A DNA stretch of 64,000 nt, taken from NCBI GenBank assembly GCA_020634515.1, contig JACKBL010000010.1, forward strand, positions 1 through 64,000, in the 5' to 3' direction. Numbering within the stretch: position 1 is the stretch's first letter; each line of letters begins with the position of its first letter. A program made the translations under genes and the position numbers. The stretch is from Ardenticatenales bacterium. GTDB lineage: Bacteria; Chloroflexota; Anaerolineae; Promineifilales; Promineifilaceae. The notes below the pieces were generated by a model. That model did not search any database, had not been told where the DNA came from, and saw nothing but the letters and a program-made list of their open reading frames with translations. Shown here in pieces: positions 34,525-45,545 of the stretch.

Positions 34525-37500
34525 ATGGAACCAGGCGCAGCACAGCAGGCAACACAGCAGGCAGCACGGCAGATAGAAACCCTGTCCCCGACAAAGCGCG
34601 CCCTGTTGGCCCTCAAAGAAGCGCAAAACCGCCTGGACGCGGCGGAATATGCGCGGATTGAGCCGGTGGCTATTGTGGGCATGGGGTGTCGATTCCCTGG
34701 AGGTGCGCGTGATCCCCAATCCTACTGGCAACTATTGATCAATGGCGTTGACGCGATCACGGAGATCCCCGCTGACCGCTGGCCGATCGCGGCGTTCTAC
34801 GATCCTGACCCCAACGCGCCGGGCAAGATGACGACACGTTATGGGGGTTTTCTGGAAGACGTTTATGATTTTGACCCGCAGTTCTTCCAGATCACGCCAC
34901 GCGAAGCATTCAACATGGATCCACAACAACGTTTGTTGTTGGAAGTCAGTTGGGAAGCGTTGGAGAACGCTCACCAGCCGCCGGACACGCTATTTGGCAG
35001 CGCCACCGGCGTTTTCATGGGCATCAGCAGCGTCGATCACGCCTTGATCACGGCGCGAAAAATCGAGGCGATAGACGGCCATTTTGGCACCGGCAACGCG
35101 ATCAGCATCGCCGCCGGGCGGCTGTCTTACGCGCTGGGAGTGACCGGGCCGAGCATGGCCGTGGACACTGCCTGCTCCTCGTCCCTGGTAGCCATTCATC
35201 TCGCCTGCCAGAGTCTGCGTCAGCGGGAGTGCGATATGGCCCTGGCCGGCGGCGTCAACGTGTTGCTCGCGCCAGAATTTACCATCAATTTTTCTAAGGC
35301 GCGGATGCTGTCGCCCGACGGGCGCTGCAAAACGTTCGCGGCGGCGGCCAACGGTTATGTCAGGAGCGAGGGGTGTGGTGTCGTTGTCCTGAAACGGCTG
35401 TCGGACGCCGTTGCTGCCGGGGATGCGATCGTGGCCGTTATTCGCGGATCAGCCGTCAATCAGGATGGGGCCAGCGGCGGATTGACCGTGCCCAGCGGAC
35501 CCTCGCAGGAACAGGTCATCCGGCAGGCGCTGGCAAACGCCAGGGTCGATCCGGCGCAGGTGAGTTATATTGAGGCGCACGGAACAGGCACTTCTCTGGG
35601 CGACCCCATCGAAACAGGTGCGTTGGCTGCCGTGTTCGGGCAGTCCCATTCAACGGCGACGGCGGCGGGGCTGTTACTGGGTTCTGTGAAAACGAATATC
35701 GGTCACCTGGAGGCGGCTGCCGGCATTGCCGGCATCATCAAAGTCGCCCTGGCGCTACAACATCAACGCATCCCCCCCCATTTACACTTCGATACGCCCA
35801 ATCCCCATATTCCCTGGGATGCCCTGCCGATGACGATTCCTACCGAACAACACCCCTGGGAACCACGCGGCGAGCGGCGAATCGCCGGCGTCAGCTCATT
35901 TGGATTCAGCGGCACGAACGCGCACGTTGTTTTAGAGGAGGCGCCGCCACGCCCACCGCAGGACCGCGGCGCCTGGGAGCGACCGGCCCACTTGCTGCCG
36001 CTGTCGGCCAAGACAGACGAGGCGTTACGGCGGTTGGCTCAAAAATATGCGGAGCAAATAGCCACCAACAGGAGCGTTGACGTCGGGGACCTCTGTTTTT
36101 CGGCAGCCACGGGCCGCTCCCACTTCCGCCACCGGCTGGGTCTGGTAGCTGATTCGGCGGCCCAACTCCAAGCGGGATTAGACGCCTTTCTGGCGGGTGC
36201 GGACTTGAGCGGCATGGTTGCCGGGGTCGGGGCGGAGACACACCCGACGCCAAAAGTCGCCTTTCTCTTTACCGGCCAGGGGGCGCAATATGCCGGCATG
36301 GGGGCCACGCTGTACCGGACGCACCCCCTGTTCCACGAACTACTCGATCAATGCGATCAGATTCTACGCCCTTATCTGCCCCAATCACTGCTATCCGTCC
36401 TCTACGCCACCGCAGATGAACCGGGAACGCTGACCCAAACTGCGTACACGCAGCCGGCGCTGTTCGCGCTCGAATATGCACTGGCCCAGGTATGGCAATC
36501 GTGGGGGGTGAAGCCGGCCATGTTGCTGGGGCACAGCGTCGGCGAGTACGTGGCGGCCTGCCTTGCCGGCGCGTTTTCGCTGCCGGATGGTTTGCGCCTG
36601 GTAGCGGAACGGGCGCGGCTGATGCAGGCTTTGGCGGCAGATGCCGGCAAAATGGCCGCCGTTTTCGCCGATGTAGCGCTGCTTGAACCGTTCATTCAGC
36701 CCTACCGGCGGCAGGTAGCAATTGCCGGCAACAACGGCCCGGCAAACGTCGTGATCTCTGGACAGCGCCAGGCGATAGACGCCATTCTGGCCGCGTTGTC
36801 GCAGCAGCAAATTGAGACGCGCACGTTAGCCGTCTCCCACGCGTTTCATTCTCCGCTGATAGAACCGATGCTGGACGCATTTACACAAGTCGCCAGCCAG
36901 ATCGAGATGCGACCTTTGCGCCTGCCGGTGGTATCCAACGTGACCGGCGAGGTGATGCCGCCAGGTCATCAATTGACGCCCGCCTATTGGCGGCGGCACA
37001 CGCGAGAAGCCGTTCAATTTCGCAGCGGAATGCAGACGCTTCTGGCCCACGGAAGCGGAATCTTTCTGGAAATGGGGCCGAAACCCGTTTTGCTGGGGCT
37101 GGGGAAACAATGTTTGCCCGATCCATCGCTGCTGTGGCTGCCCTCTTTGAGGAGCGGGGTCGATGATTGGCGCGTGCTGTTGTCCAGCCTGGCAGATTTG
37201 TACACCAGCGGCGTGACAATTGATTGGCGCGCCTTCGACGATGGGTATCAGCGACGCCCGCTAACTTTGCCGACCTACCCATTCCAGCGCAAGAAGTATA
37301 TGTCCCCAACTATTGAAGGTGATTTATCGATGACGTCTGCAGAAAAACAGCCCATGAATCAGCCGGAACAGAAGCCACGGCAGGAGATCGTCCTGGCCCG
37401 ATTGCAGTCCGTAGTGGCCCGCCTGATGCGGCTTTCGCCCCAAGACATTCACACCACGACCACTTTTCTCGAATTGGGCGCCGATTCAATCATTTTTATC

Positions 37501-40500
37501 GACGCCATTCGCGTGATTGAGAAGGTATTCGGAATCAAGATCGGTGTACGACAGCTCTTTGAGGAGTTGACAACGCTGGAACTGCTGGCCGGCTACATTG
37601 ACGCCAATCTGCCTGGCGATTGGACACCGGAAGACGAACCAAAGGAAAAGGCCGCGGGGCGGGCCACGCCGGATATTGGGGTGGCGGCGATCACGCCTGC
37701 GCCCGTTATGCCGGCATCCTCCCCCACCCCGGCGACAATCCCGGTGCGCCAGCCGGCGCCGGTTGAGCCGCCGCGACCGGCAACAACAATTGCCGCCGCG
37801 CCGCCGCCGCGCGTGAATGCCGGCAATCCCCCTGTTGGCGGCAACCTTGAACAACTCATGATGCGCCAGTTGCAGGTGATGTCCGAGCAGTTGCATCTGC
37901 TGCGCGGCGGCGTGGCGGCGGACCTGCCGCAACCGGTGCAGACGCCAACGATGCCGGCAGAGGAGCCGCCTGGCGCAACGTCGGCGAGCCTGATCAACCC
38001 GGTACAGATGTCGCCCGAAAACGATCCGGCGACAGTGCGGCAACAGGCGACGTCCCCATTTGTGCAGGCGGGAAGCGCCGCGGTCAACCTGACGCCGGAG
38101 CAGACGGAATACGTGCAAGCATTTATCCGGCAGTACACGCAACGCACCGCCGGGTCGAAAGAACTGGCGCAAACGTATCGCCCCGTCCTGGCCGACATTC
38201 GTTCTATCATGGGTTTTCGCCAGGAGTTAAAGGAGTTGTGTTACCCAATCGCCGCTGATCGTGGTCAGGGGACGAACATCTGGGACGTAGACGGCAACCG
38301 GTACCTGGACATTGCGATGGGGTTTGGGGTTCATTACTTCGGACATGGGGCGTCGTTTATCGAACAGGCGGTACAGAGGTATTTGCAGCAGGGAATCCAG
38401 GTGGGTCCGCAATCCGACATTGCCGGCGAAGTTGCAGCCCTGATCTGCGAATTGACGGGGGTCGAACGGGTCACCTTCTGCAACACGGGAACCGAATCCG
38501 TGATGACGGCGATTCGACTGGCGCGCGCCGTCACGGGACGTGCGCAGGTCGTCCTCTTCAAAGGGTCTTATCACGGTCATACCGATACGACGCTGACCGT
38601 TTCCCGCAAAACAAATGGGGCCATCAAAACGGATCCCATGGTGCCGGGCATTCCGCAGGGCGTCGCCGACGACGTGCTGGTGCTCGAATACGGCGACGCG
38701 GACGCATTGGCGATCATTCGCGCGCGGGCATCACAACTGGCAGCTGTGCTCGTGGAACCGGTACAAAGCCGCAAGCCCGACCTGCAACCGGGCGCGTTTT
38801 TGCGCCAGTTGCGGGCGCTGACACGGGAGGTGGATGTGCCCCTCATTTTTGACGAAGTGCTGCTCGGTTTCCGCATTCATCAGGGAGGGGCGCAGGCATG
38901 GTTTGACGTTGAAGCCGACATCGTCACCTATGGCAAGGTGATCGGAGGCGGATTGCCCATTGGCGTTGTCGCCGGCAAGGCGAAGTATATCGACGCCGTT
39001 GATGGCGGCATGTGGGGGTATGGGGATGATTCCTACCCGCAGGTGGCGACTTCGTTTGTTGCCGGCACTTTCTGCAAACACCCCCTCTCGATGGCCGCCG
39101 CGAAAGCGGTGCTCAATCGCCTCAAAGCCGCCGGACCGGCCCTGCAAGAGCAGCTCAATCAGAAAACAACCCGACTGGCGGAAACGTTGAATCGATATTT
39201 TCGGGAACAAAACGTCCCGATGCAGATTTCCCACTTTGGATCCCTGTTTCGCTTCACGCCGTTGACGAATTTCAGCATATTTTATCAGCCGCTGGAGTTT
39301 GACCTGCTTTATCACCATTTGATTCATAAGGGCGTCTACCTGTGGGAAGGGCGGACCTGCTTCTTGTCCACGCCGTTTTCTGAAGATGATTTCAATCACC
39401 TCGTCAGCGCCTTCAAAGAAAGCATCGCCGAAATGAAGGCGGGCGGATTCTTTCTCTCGTCCGCCGCAGGGGCAAAGAGTGCCGTATCGCCGCAAGCTGT
39501 GGTGGAAAATGCCGGCATTCAGACAGCCACAAGCCCATCGCCGCCGCGCGCGCCGGAAGACACCCCACCCCGCTCTCCCAAGCCTGTTCCCGCAACCCGC
39601 GAATCAGCCAGCAGCGGATTCTGGGACCGTCACCAGGCGAAACCCACGTTGGGCCGGGCAACTCCCCAGCAGACGCGCGCCAGCGGTAGCGGGTCGCCCA
39701 CCGGGGAGATGCAATTCAGTCTGTTCTATTTTGGCAGATATGACTCATCCTACGAAGAAAGCAAATACGCGCTTCTATTTGACGGCGCAAAATTCGCCGA
39801 TGATCACGGGTTTGCGGCTATCTGGCTGCCAGAACGTCACTTCCACGCCTTTGGCGGCCTGTCGCCAAACCCCTCCGTATTAGGCGCGGCGCTGGCCAGG
39901 GAGACCCGCCACATCCAATTGCGCGCCGGCAGCGTCGTCTTGCCCTTGCATCACCCGGTTCGCGTCGTGGAGGAGTGGTCTGTTGTCGATAACGTCTCCA
40001 ACGGACGTGTTGGGCTGGCATTCGCCTCCGGCTGGCATCCGGACGACTTCGTATTCGCGCCGGAATCATTCGGCAATCATCGGGACATCATGTTCCACAG
40101 GATAGCGGAAGTCCAGCAGTTGTGGCGTGGAGAACCGATCACCTATCGCGGGGGGGCCGGCAACGACGTTCCAATCCGCCTATTCCCCATGCCGATGCAG
40201 CGCCAACTGCCGATCTGGCTGACCATCGTCAACAACCCGGACACGTACGTGGAGGCCGGTAAAATGGGGGCAGGCGTATTGACCAATCTCATGGGGCAGA
40301 CGGTTGATGACCTGGCGCAAAACATCGCTCTGTACCGGAATGCTCTTGCCGCAAGCGGGCACGACCCGGCGTCCGGTCAGGTCACCGTCTTGTTGCACAC
40401 CTTCGTCGGGGGAGACCTGGAAGAAACACGAGAGGCAGCCCGCCAACCTTTCTACAGTTACCTGCAATCGGCAATTGGGTTGTTCCAGAACCTGGTAAGA

Positions 40501-43500
40501 AGCCAGGGATTGGACATCGACTTTGAAAACGTGTCCGAGGAGGACCTGGCGTACATTCTTTCGCTCGCCTATGACCGGTACGTACAGACCAGCGCCCTCA
40601 TAGGCACGCCAGATAGCTGCCTGTCGGTCATCGAATCGTTGCAGGCGATCGGCGTCGATGAGATCGCCTGCCTGGTCGATTTTGGCCCTGCGCCGGAGTT
40701 GGTGCTGGCAAACCTGCCCCACTTAAACACCTTGAAGGAGCGCTGCCGGGCAAATGATCGTTCGGCGACCAGTTCTGCCAATACAGCCGTCAGGGCTAAC
40801 GGAGATTACGCCCACCCCCCACCCTCCCCTGGGGTGACAATTGCGCGGGCGACTGATTCGCAAAAGCTTCTCTGGGTATTGGCGCAAATCCAGGAGGAAG
40901 GCTCCCTGGCGTACAACGTCTCCATCAGTTTACGGTTGCAGGGCAACCTGGACGTTGCCCGATTGAAACGGGCGATACAGACCGTGATACAGCGGCACGA
41001 ATCATTGCGCACGGGGTTCAGCGCCGATGGCAACTTGCAACAGATCCGCAGCCATGCCGAGCCTGACCTATCGTATGCAGATTTCGCCCACCTGGAGGAC
41101 CAGGAACAACAGCGGGAAATCGCCGCTTTTTACGCCCAGGAAAGCAGGACGCCGTTTGATCTCCGCGATGGCCCGGTGTTGCGGGCGCGCGTGATCCGAC
41201 TGGCAGAGACGGCGCACCTGTTTGTGCTCACCTCCCACCACAGTCTGATTGATGGCTGGTCGCTGGGTAACGTGCTCAAGGAAATCGATAACCTTTACCG
41301 TCAGGGTGCGCGTGATGGGGATGATGGGTTAATGCCGGCACGCCAGTTTCGCGACTACGTGCAGTGGCAAACAGAAAACGAAGCCAGACCTGAATTCGCC
41401 GCCCACGAGGCCTACTGGTTGACACAGTTTTCCGGCCCCGTGCCCACGCTCAACCTGCCCACGGATCGCCCACACCCCCCTATCGTCTCCTTCCGCGCGC
41501 AAAGGCAGACGGTTTTTCTCGACGCGGCGCTATCACGCGCCCTGATCCAGGTCAGTCGCAATCACGGGTGTACGCTGTTCATGACCCTGCTCTCCGCCTA
41601 CGGCGTGCTACTGCACAGGTTGACCGGCCAGGACGACCTGGTGATAGGTTCGCCAGCCGGAGGCCGCGATCTGGATGGCGGCGCGGACATCGTCGGTTAT
41701 TGCGCCCGTTTGCTACCCTTGAGGAGCCGGCTCACCGCCGATCCCCTTTTCACACATTACCTGAAGATGATGCGCAGCACTTTGCTGGATGCGCATGAGC
41801 ACCAGGATTACCCGCTGCCGCGACTGCTGGACAGGCTGCAAATCTCGCGCGATTTAAGCCAATCCCCCCTGGTTACGGTCACCTTTAACATGGAACGCCC
41901 CATTGACATTGCCACGATTGGTGATCTGCCGGCATCCCTGACGCCCCAATCCATCGGGTTCGCCCCCTTCGACCTGATGCTCAACGCCACCATCGTCAAT
42001 GAGGAGATCGTGCTGGATTGTGACTACCACACCGATCTGTTTGAATCCGAAACGATAACGCGCTGGCTAAACCACCTGCAAACCTTGTTGGCCGCGATTG
42101 TTGCCAATCCCGAACAGCGCGTCAGCGAGCTGGCGCTGTTACCTGAAGCTGAACGAGAGCAGATTCTGTCTTCGTGGAACGAGACAGACACCCCATACCC
42201 GGATGACGTATGTATTCATGAACTCTTCGCGGCGCGCGCCGCGCAGACGCCAGACAGCGTGGCCGCCGTATTCAACGGCGGGGAAATCAGTTATCGGGAG
42301 TTGAACGAACGGGCCAATCAACTGGCCCATTACCTGCAAGCGGCGGGGGTGGGTCCAGAAGTGCTGGTCGGTATCTGCCTGGCGCGCTCTTTCGACATGC
42401 TCGTGGGCCTGTTGGGAATTCTGAAAGCGGGTGGCGCATATATTCCCCTGGATCCGGTCTACCCACCGGAGCGGCTGGCCATCATGTTGCAGGATGCGCA
42501 GATCGTCGTCACACAGCAATCGCTGGCGGGTCGGCTGCCCCAGGAGCATAAACGCCTCATCTGTCTGGATACAGAGCAGGAGAAAATCGGGCAGCAGGCA
42601 AAAGAAAATCCTACCAGCCACGTCAATCCAGAACACCTGGCCTATATCATTTTCACTTCCGGTTCCACCGGTATCCCCAAGGGCGTGGTTGTACGCCATA
42701 AACCCGTCATCAACATTATTGATTGGGTGAACAAAACGTTCCAGATTAATCAACAGGACAGGTTACTGTTTATCACATCGCTCTGCTTCGACCTCTCCGT
42801 GTATGATATTTTCGGCATTCTGGCTGCCGGGGGTTCCATCCATATCGCTTCCGAAGCCGACATCCGAGAACCGGAAAGATTGCAGACCCTCTTGTACACG
42901 GAGCCGATCACCTTCTGGGATTCAGCGCCGGCGGCTTTGCAGCAACTCGTTCCTTTCTTTGACGCCTCGCCGCCGCAAAAAACCCCGTCCTTGAGAATCG
43001 TCTTTCTCAGCGGGGATTGGATACCCGTAACCTTGCCGGATGTCGTGAGAAGGGTATTCCCTCTGGCGCGTGTGGTCGGCCTGGGAGGGGCAACGGAAGC
43101 CACCATCTGGTCGAACTACTTCTTGATCGACAGGGTCAATCCAGAGTGGACGAGCATTCCTTATGGGCGACCGATCCAGAATGCCCGCTACTACGTCCTG
43201 GACCCTTATTTGAACCCGTGTCCGATAGGCATTCCTGGCGATCTGTATATTGGCGGTCAATGCCTGGCCGCCGGCTATAACGACCTGACCATCACGGCGC
43301 AGAAGTTCATTCCCGATCCTTTTGCGGACACGCCAGGCGCGCGGCTTTACAGGACCGGGGATTTGGCCCGTTTCTGGCCGGATGGCCATATCGAATTCCT
43401 GGGCCGGGTCGACAGCCAGGTAAAAATCCGCGGTTTCCGCATTGAACTGGGAGAAATAAACGCGGCGCTGCTGCAACATGATCGGGTACGGGAAGCGCTC

Positions 43501-45402
43501 GTCGTCCCCTTTGGGGATCGTCACCATAAATACCTGACAGCTTATGTGGCCGCCGAGGCCCCGCATCCTCCCGTTGAGGAATTGCGCCGTTTTCTACAGC
43601 AGAGCCTGCCGGAATACATGATCCCGGCGCGTTTCATCATGCTCGAATCGCTGCCGGTGACGGTTAATGGCAAAGTGGATCGAAAAGCGTTGCCGTCGCC
43701 GGAAGACATGGCGACGGGGAAAGAATCACCCGCGGCGGCGCTGCCGCATACCTCCACGGAAGACGTTCTCTGTACCATCTGGGCAGAGCTTTTTGACAGC
43801 GGGATCACCACCGGCGGCAACTTCTTTGAGTCTGGCGCCAGTTCGATCACGATTACGCAACTGGTCGCCCACATCAGGGAGATATTCGGTATCGATCTAC
43901 CTTTGCGATCGGCGTTTGAGTTTCCCACCGTTGCCGCGTTGGCCGGGGAAATTGATGCGATCAAACAACATGCGTTGGGGTTGGAACTGCCGGCAATTGC
44001 CCCTATCCCGCGAACGGAAAGCCTGCCCCTGTCGTTTGCCCAACGCCGTCTCTGGTTCCTGGATCAGCTGGAGGAGCAACAGGGCGCCACCTACAACGAA
44101 ATCATCGTCGTGCGCCTCAACGGCGCATTACGAATCGACGCTCTGGAAGCCGCTGTGCGGGCAATCATTCAACGCCACGAGGTGCTGCGTACCACATTTA
44201 ACGTCGCGGACCATGAGCCGGTGCAGACCGTTCACGCCAACTGTCCCTGGGCGCTGCAAACTGTCTCCATGCAGGAGATACCCGCGGCAGAGCAGGAAGA
44301 AGCTATCGAACGCCTGGTGATCGCCGAAACCAGGCATGTTTTTGACCTGCGTCACCTCCCGTTGCTGCGCGCGGTACTCGTGTCACTCGCTCCTGACAGC
44401 TACGTTCTGTTGTTGATCATGCACCACATTATCTGTGATGATTGGTCGATGGGCGTATTCGTCAATGAAATCGCCACGTTTTACCGGGCCTTCGTTGCAG
44501 ACAAACCGGCGCCGCTGCCATCGCTAGAGATACAGTACGGGGATTTTGCCCATTGGCAGCAACAATGGCTGCGCGGTGATCTCCTCACGAGGCAGTTGAA
44601 CTACTGGCGACAGCAACTGGCCGGGGCGCCACCACTGCTGACATTGCCCACCGATTATGCCCGCCCGCGCGTACAACGATTCCAGGGCAGCAGCGAATAT
44701 TTCCAGATCGACAAGGCGCTAAGCGAGAAGATCAAGGCTTTGAGCATCGCCGCCGGGACGACCACGTTCATGACGCTTTTGGCCGCGTTTTCTGTGCTGC
44801 TGGCCCGGTACAGTGGCCTCGAAGACATTGTCATTGGCACGCCGATCGCCAACCGGCGTCACCGGGAAATCGAGCCTCTGATCGGCTTCTTTGTCAATTT
44901 GCTCACATTACGCCTCGATCTTCGCGGCAATCCAGGCTTCAAGGCGTTGCTCAGCCAGGCGCGGCAGACGACGCTGGATGCGTACGCCCACCAGGATATA
45001 CCGTTTGAGAAGCTGGTTGAAGTAATGCAACCAGAACGCAACCTCAGTTATTCCCCCATCGTGCAGGTTGTGTTTACGGTGCAAAATGCACCCATGAACC
45101 GGTTGGCGCTGCCTGACCTAACGTTTGCGCCGCTGAAAACAAAACGGATCGTCTCCAAATTTGATTTGACGTTGACGGTTGAAGAAAACGATGCCGGCAT
45201 GATCGGCGAATTCGAATACAACACCGATCTGTTCCGCAGCACCACCATCAGCCACATGGTCAGCAGTTTCAGCCGGCTGCTGGCGGAGGTTGTGCGCGAT
45301 CCAACTCAACCTTTATTTGACATCCCTCTGGGGACGGGAGCAACCGACGCCGGACCGCCGACAGAAGCGGACGAGCATATCGAAGAAGCGTTTAATTTTT
45401 AG
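34525..45402 (+). CDS. Hybrid PKS-NRPS: KS-AT-ACP-aminotransferase-monooxygenase-C-A-PCP-C
   Basis: A 3625-residue hybrid and the core of the pathway. KS Cys217; AT Ser671 (GHSVGE) with HAFH at 772-775, so malonyl-CoA; ACP Ser988 (LGADSI). An Ala/Pro-rich linker (about 1050-1200) leads to a PLP aminotransferase (about 1210-1640, Lys1471 in TYGKVIGGG) of the type that puts a beta-amine on iturin- and microcystin-like chains. A luciferase-like flavin monooxygenase follows (about 1728-2070, MQFSLFYFGRYD onward). Then C1 (HHSLIDG at 2238-2244), A (Asp2756 to Lys3050; my manual code DLYDFSLIWK), PCP Ser3107 in SGASSI, and C2 (HHIICDD at 3300-3306, Asp in place of Gly). The extension is not reduced, so the beta-keto group is free for amination. 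The monooxygenase probably hydroxylates the alpha carbon. Confidence 0.94.
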   Translation: MEPGAAQQATQQAARQIETLSPTKRALLALKEAQNRLDAAEYARIEPVAIVGMGCRFPGGARDPQSYWQLLINGVDAITEIPADRWPIAAFYDPDPNAPGKMTTRYGGFLEDVYDFDPQFFQITPREAFNMDPQQRLLLEVSWEALENAHQPPDTLFGSATGVFMGISSVDHALITARKIEAIDGHFGTGNAISIAAGRLSYALGVTGPSMAVDTACSSSLVAIHLACQSLRQRECDMALAGGVNVLLAPEFTINFSKARMLSPDGRCKTFAAAANGYVRSEGCGVVVLKRLSDAVAAGDAIVAVIRGSAVNQDGASGGLTVPSGPSQEQVIRQALANARVDPAQVSYIEAHGTGTSLGDPIETGALAAVFGQSHSTATAAGLLLGSVKTNIGHLEAAAGIAGIIKVALALQHQRIPPHLHFDTPNPHIPWDALPMTIPTEQHPWEPRGERRIAGVSSFGFSGTNAHVVLEEAPPRPPQDRGAWERPAHLLPLSAKTDEALRRLAQKYAEQIATNRSVDVGDLCFSAATGRSHFRHRLGLVADSAAQLQAGLDAFLAGADLSGMVAGVGAETHPTPKVAFLFTGQGAQYAGMGATLYRTHPLFHELLDQCDQILRPYLPQSLLSVLYATADEPGTLTQTAYTQPALFALEYALAQVWQSWGVKPAMLLGHSVGEYVAACLAGAFSLPDGLRLVAERARLMQALAADAGKMAAVFADVALLEPFIQPYRRQVAIAGNNGPANVVISGQRQAIDAILAALSQQQIETRTLAVSHAFHSPLIEPMLDAFTQVASQIEMRPLRLPVVSNVTGEVMPPGHQLTPAYWRRHTREAVQFRSGMQTLLAHGSGIFLEMGPKPVLLGLGKQCLPDPSLLWLPSLRSGVDDWRVLLSSLADLYTSGVTIDWRAFDDGYQRRPLTLPTYPFQRKKYMSPTIEGDLSMTSAEKQPMNQPEQKPRQEIVLARLQSVVARLMRLSPQDIHTTTTFLELGADSIIFIDAIRVIEKVFGIKIGVRQLFEELTTLELLAGYIDANLPGDWTPEDEPKEKAAGRATPDIGVAAITPAPVMPASSPTPATIPVRQPAPVEPPRPATTIAAAPPPRVNAGNPPVGGNLEQLMMRQLQVMSEQLHLLRGGVAADLPQPVQTPTMPAEEPPGATSASLINPVQMSPENDPATVRQQATSPFVQAGSAAVNLTPEQTEYVQAFIRQYTQRTAGSKELAQTYRPVLADIRSIMGFRQELKELCYPIAADRGQGTNIWDVDGNRYLDIAMGFGVHYFGHGASFIEQAVQRYLQQGIQVGPQSDIAGEVAALICELTGVERVTFCNTGTESVMTAIRLARAVTGRAQVVLFKGSYHGHTDTTLTVSRKTNGAIKTDPMVPGIPQGVADDVLVLEYGDADALAIIRARASQLAAVLVEPVQSRKPDLQPGAFLRQLRALTREVDVPLIFDEVLLGFRIHQGGAQAWFDVEADIVTYGKVIGGGLPIGVVAGKAKYIDAVDGGMWGYGDDSYPQVATSFVAGTFCKHPLSMAAAKAVLNRLKAAGPALQEQLNQKTTRLAETLNRYFREQNVPMQISHFGSLFRFTPLTNFSIFYQPLEFDLLYHHLIHKGVYLWEGRTCFLSTPFSEDDFNHLVSAFKESIAEMKAGGFFLSSAAGAKSAVSPQAVVENAGIQTATSPSPPRAPEDTPPRSPKPVPATRESASSGFWDRHQAKPTLGRATPQQTRASGSGSPTGEMQFSLFYFGRYDSSYEESKYALLFDGAKFADDHGFAAIWLPERHFHAFGGLSPNPSVLGAALARETRHIQLRAGSVVLPLHHPVRVVEEWSVVDNVSNGRVGLAFASGWHPDDFVFAPESFGNHRDIMFHRIAEVQQLWRGEPITYRGGAGNDVPIRLFPMPMQRQLPIWLTIVNNPDTYVEAGKMGAGVLTNLMGQTVDDLAQNIALYRNALAASGHDPASGQVTVLLHTFVGGDLEETREAARQPFYSYLQSAIGLFQNLVRSQGLDIDFENVSEEDLAYILSLAYDRYVQTSALIGTPDSCLSVIESLQAIGVDEIACLVDFGPAPELVLANLPHLNTLKERCRANDRSATSSANTAVRANGDYAHPPPSPGVTIARATDSQKLLWVLAQIQEEGSLAYNVSISLRLQGNLDVARLKRAIQTVIQRHESLRTGFSADGNLQQIRSHAEPDLSYADFAHLEDQEQQREIAAFYAQESRTPFDLRDGPVLRARVIRLAETAHLFVLTSHHSLIDGWSLGNVLKEIDNLYRQGARDGDDGLMPARQFRDYVQWQTENEARPEFAAHEAYWLTQFSGPVPTLNLPTDRPHPPIVSFRAQRQTVFLDAALSRALIQVSRNHGCTLFMTLLSAYGVLLHRLTGQDDLVIGSPAGGRDLDGGADIVGYCARLLPLRSRLTADPLFTHYLKMMRSTLLDAHEHQDYPLPRLLDRLQISRDLSQSPLVTVTFNMERPIDIATIGDLPASLTPQSIGFAPFDLMLNATIVNEEIVLDCDYHTDLFESETITRWLNHLQTLLAAIVANPEQRVSELALLPEAEREQILSSWNETDTPYPDDVCIHELFAARAAQTPDSVAAVFNGGEISYRELNERANQLAHYLQAAGVGPEVLVGICLARSFDMLVGLLGILKAGGAYIPLDPVYPPERLAIMLQDAQIVVTQQSLAGRLPQEHKRLICLDTEQEKIGQQAKENPTSHVNPEHLAYIIFTSGSTGIPKGVVVRHKPVINIIDWVNKTFQINQQDRLLFITSLCFDLSVYDIFGILAAGGSIHIASEADIREPERLQTLLYTEPITFWDSAPAALQQLVPFFDASPPQKTPSLRIVFLSGDWIPVTLPDVVRRVFPLARVVGLGGATEATIWSNYFLIDRVNPEWTSIPYGRPIQNARYYVLDPYLNPCPIGIPGDLYIGGQCLAAGYNDLTITAQKFIPDPFADTPGARLYRTGDLARFWPDGHIEFLGRVDSQVKIRGFRIELGEINAALLQHDRVREALVVPFGDRHHKYLTAYVAAEAPHPPVEELRRFLQQSLPEYMIPARFIMLESLPVTVNGKVDRKALPSPEDMATGKESPAAALPHTSTEDVLCTIWAELFDSGITTGGNFFESGASSITITQLVAHIREIFGIDLPLRSAFEFPTVAALAGEIDAIKQHALGLELPAIAPIPRTESLPLSFAQRRLWFLDQLEEQQGATYNEIIVVRLNGALRIDALEAAVRAIIQRHEVLRTTFNVADHEPVQTVHANCPWALQTVSMQEIPAAEQEEAIERLVIAETRHVFDLRHLPLLRAVLVSLAPDSYVLLLIMHHIICDDWSMGVFVNEIATFYRAFVADKPAPLPSLEIQYGDFAHWQQQWLRGDLLTRQLNYWRQQLAGAPPLLTLPTDYARPRVQRFQGSSEYFQIDKALSEKIKALSIAAGTTTFMTLLAAFSVLLARYSGLEDIVIGTPIANRRHREIEPLIGFFVNLLTLRLDLRGNPGFKALLSQARQTTLDAYAHQDIPFEKLVEVMQPERNLSYSPIVQVVFTVQNAPMNRLALPDLTFAPLKTKRIVSKFDLTLTVEENDAGMIGEFEYNTDLFRSTTISHMVSSFSRLLAEVVRDPTQPLFDIPLGTGATDAGPPTEADEHIEEAFNF

Positions 45403-45545
45403 GGCATGTGCCGCATCAAAAGCACTTTTCAATAGGCTGGAAACCGGTTTCTTGGATCGCTTGCGACGAGCGGCATAACAGAAGATGGGCCGATTCAAGA
45501 GGCTCAAGAACCGGGTTTTTCTATAGTAAAAGAAGGGACACGACT

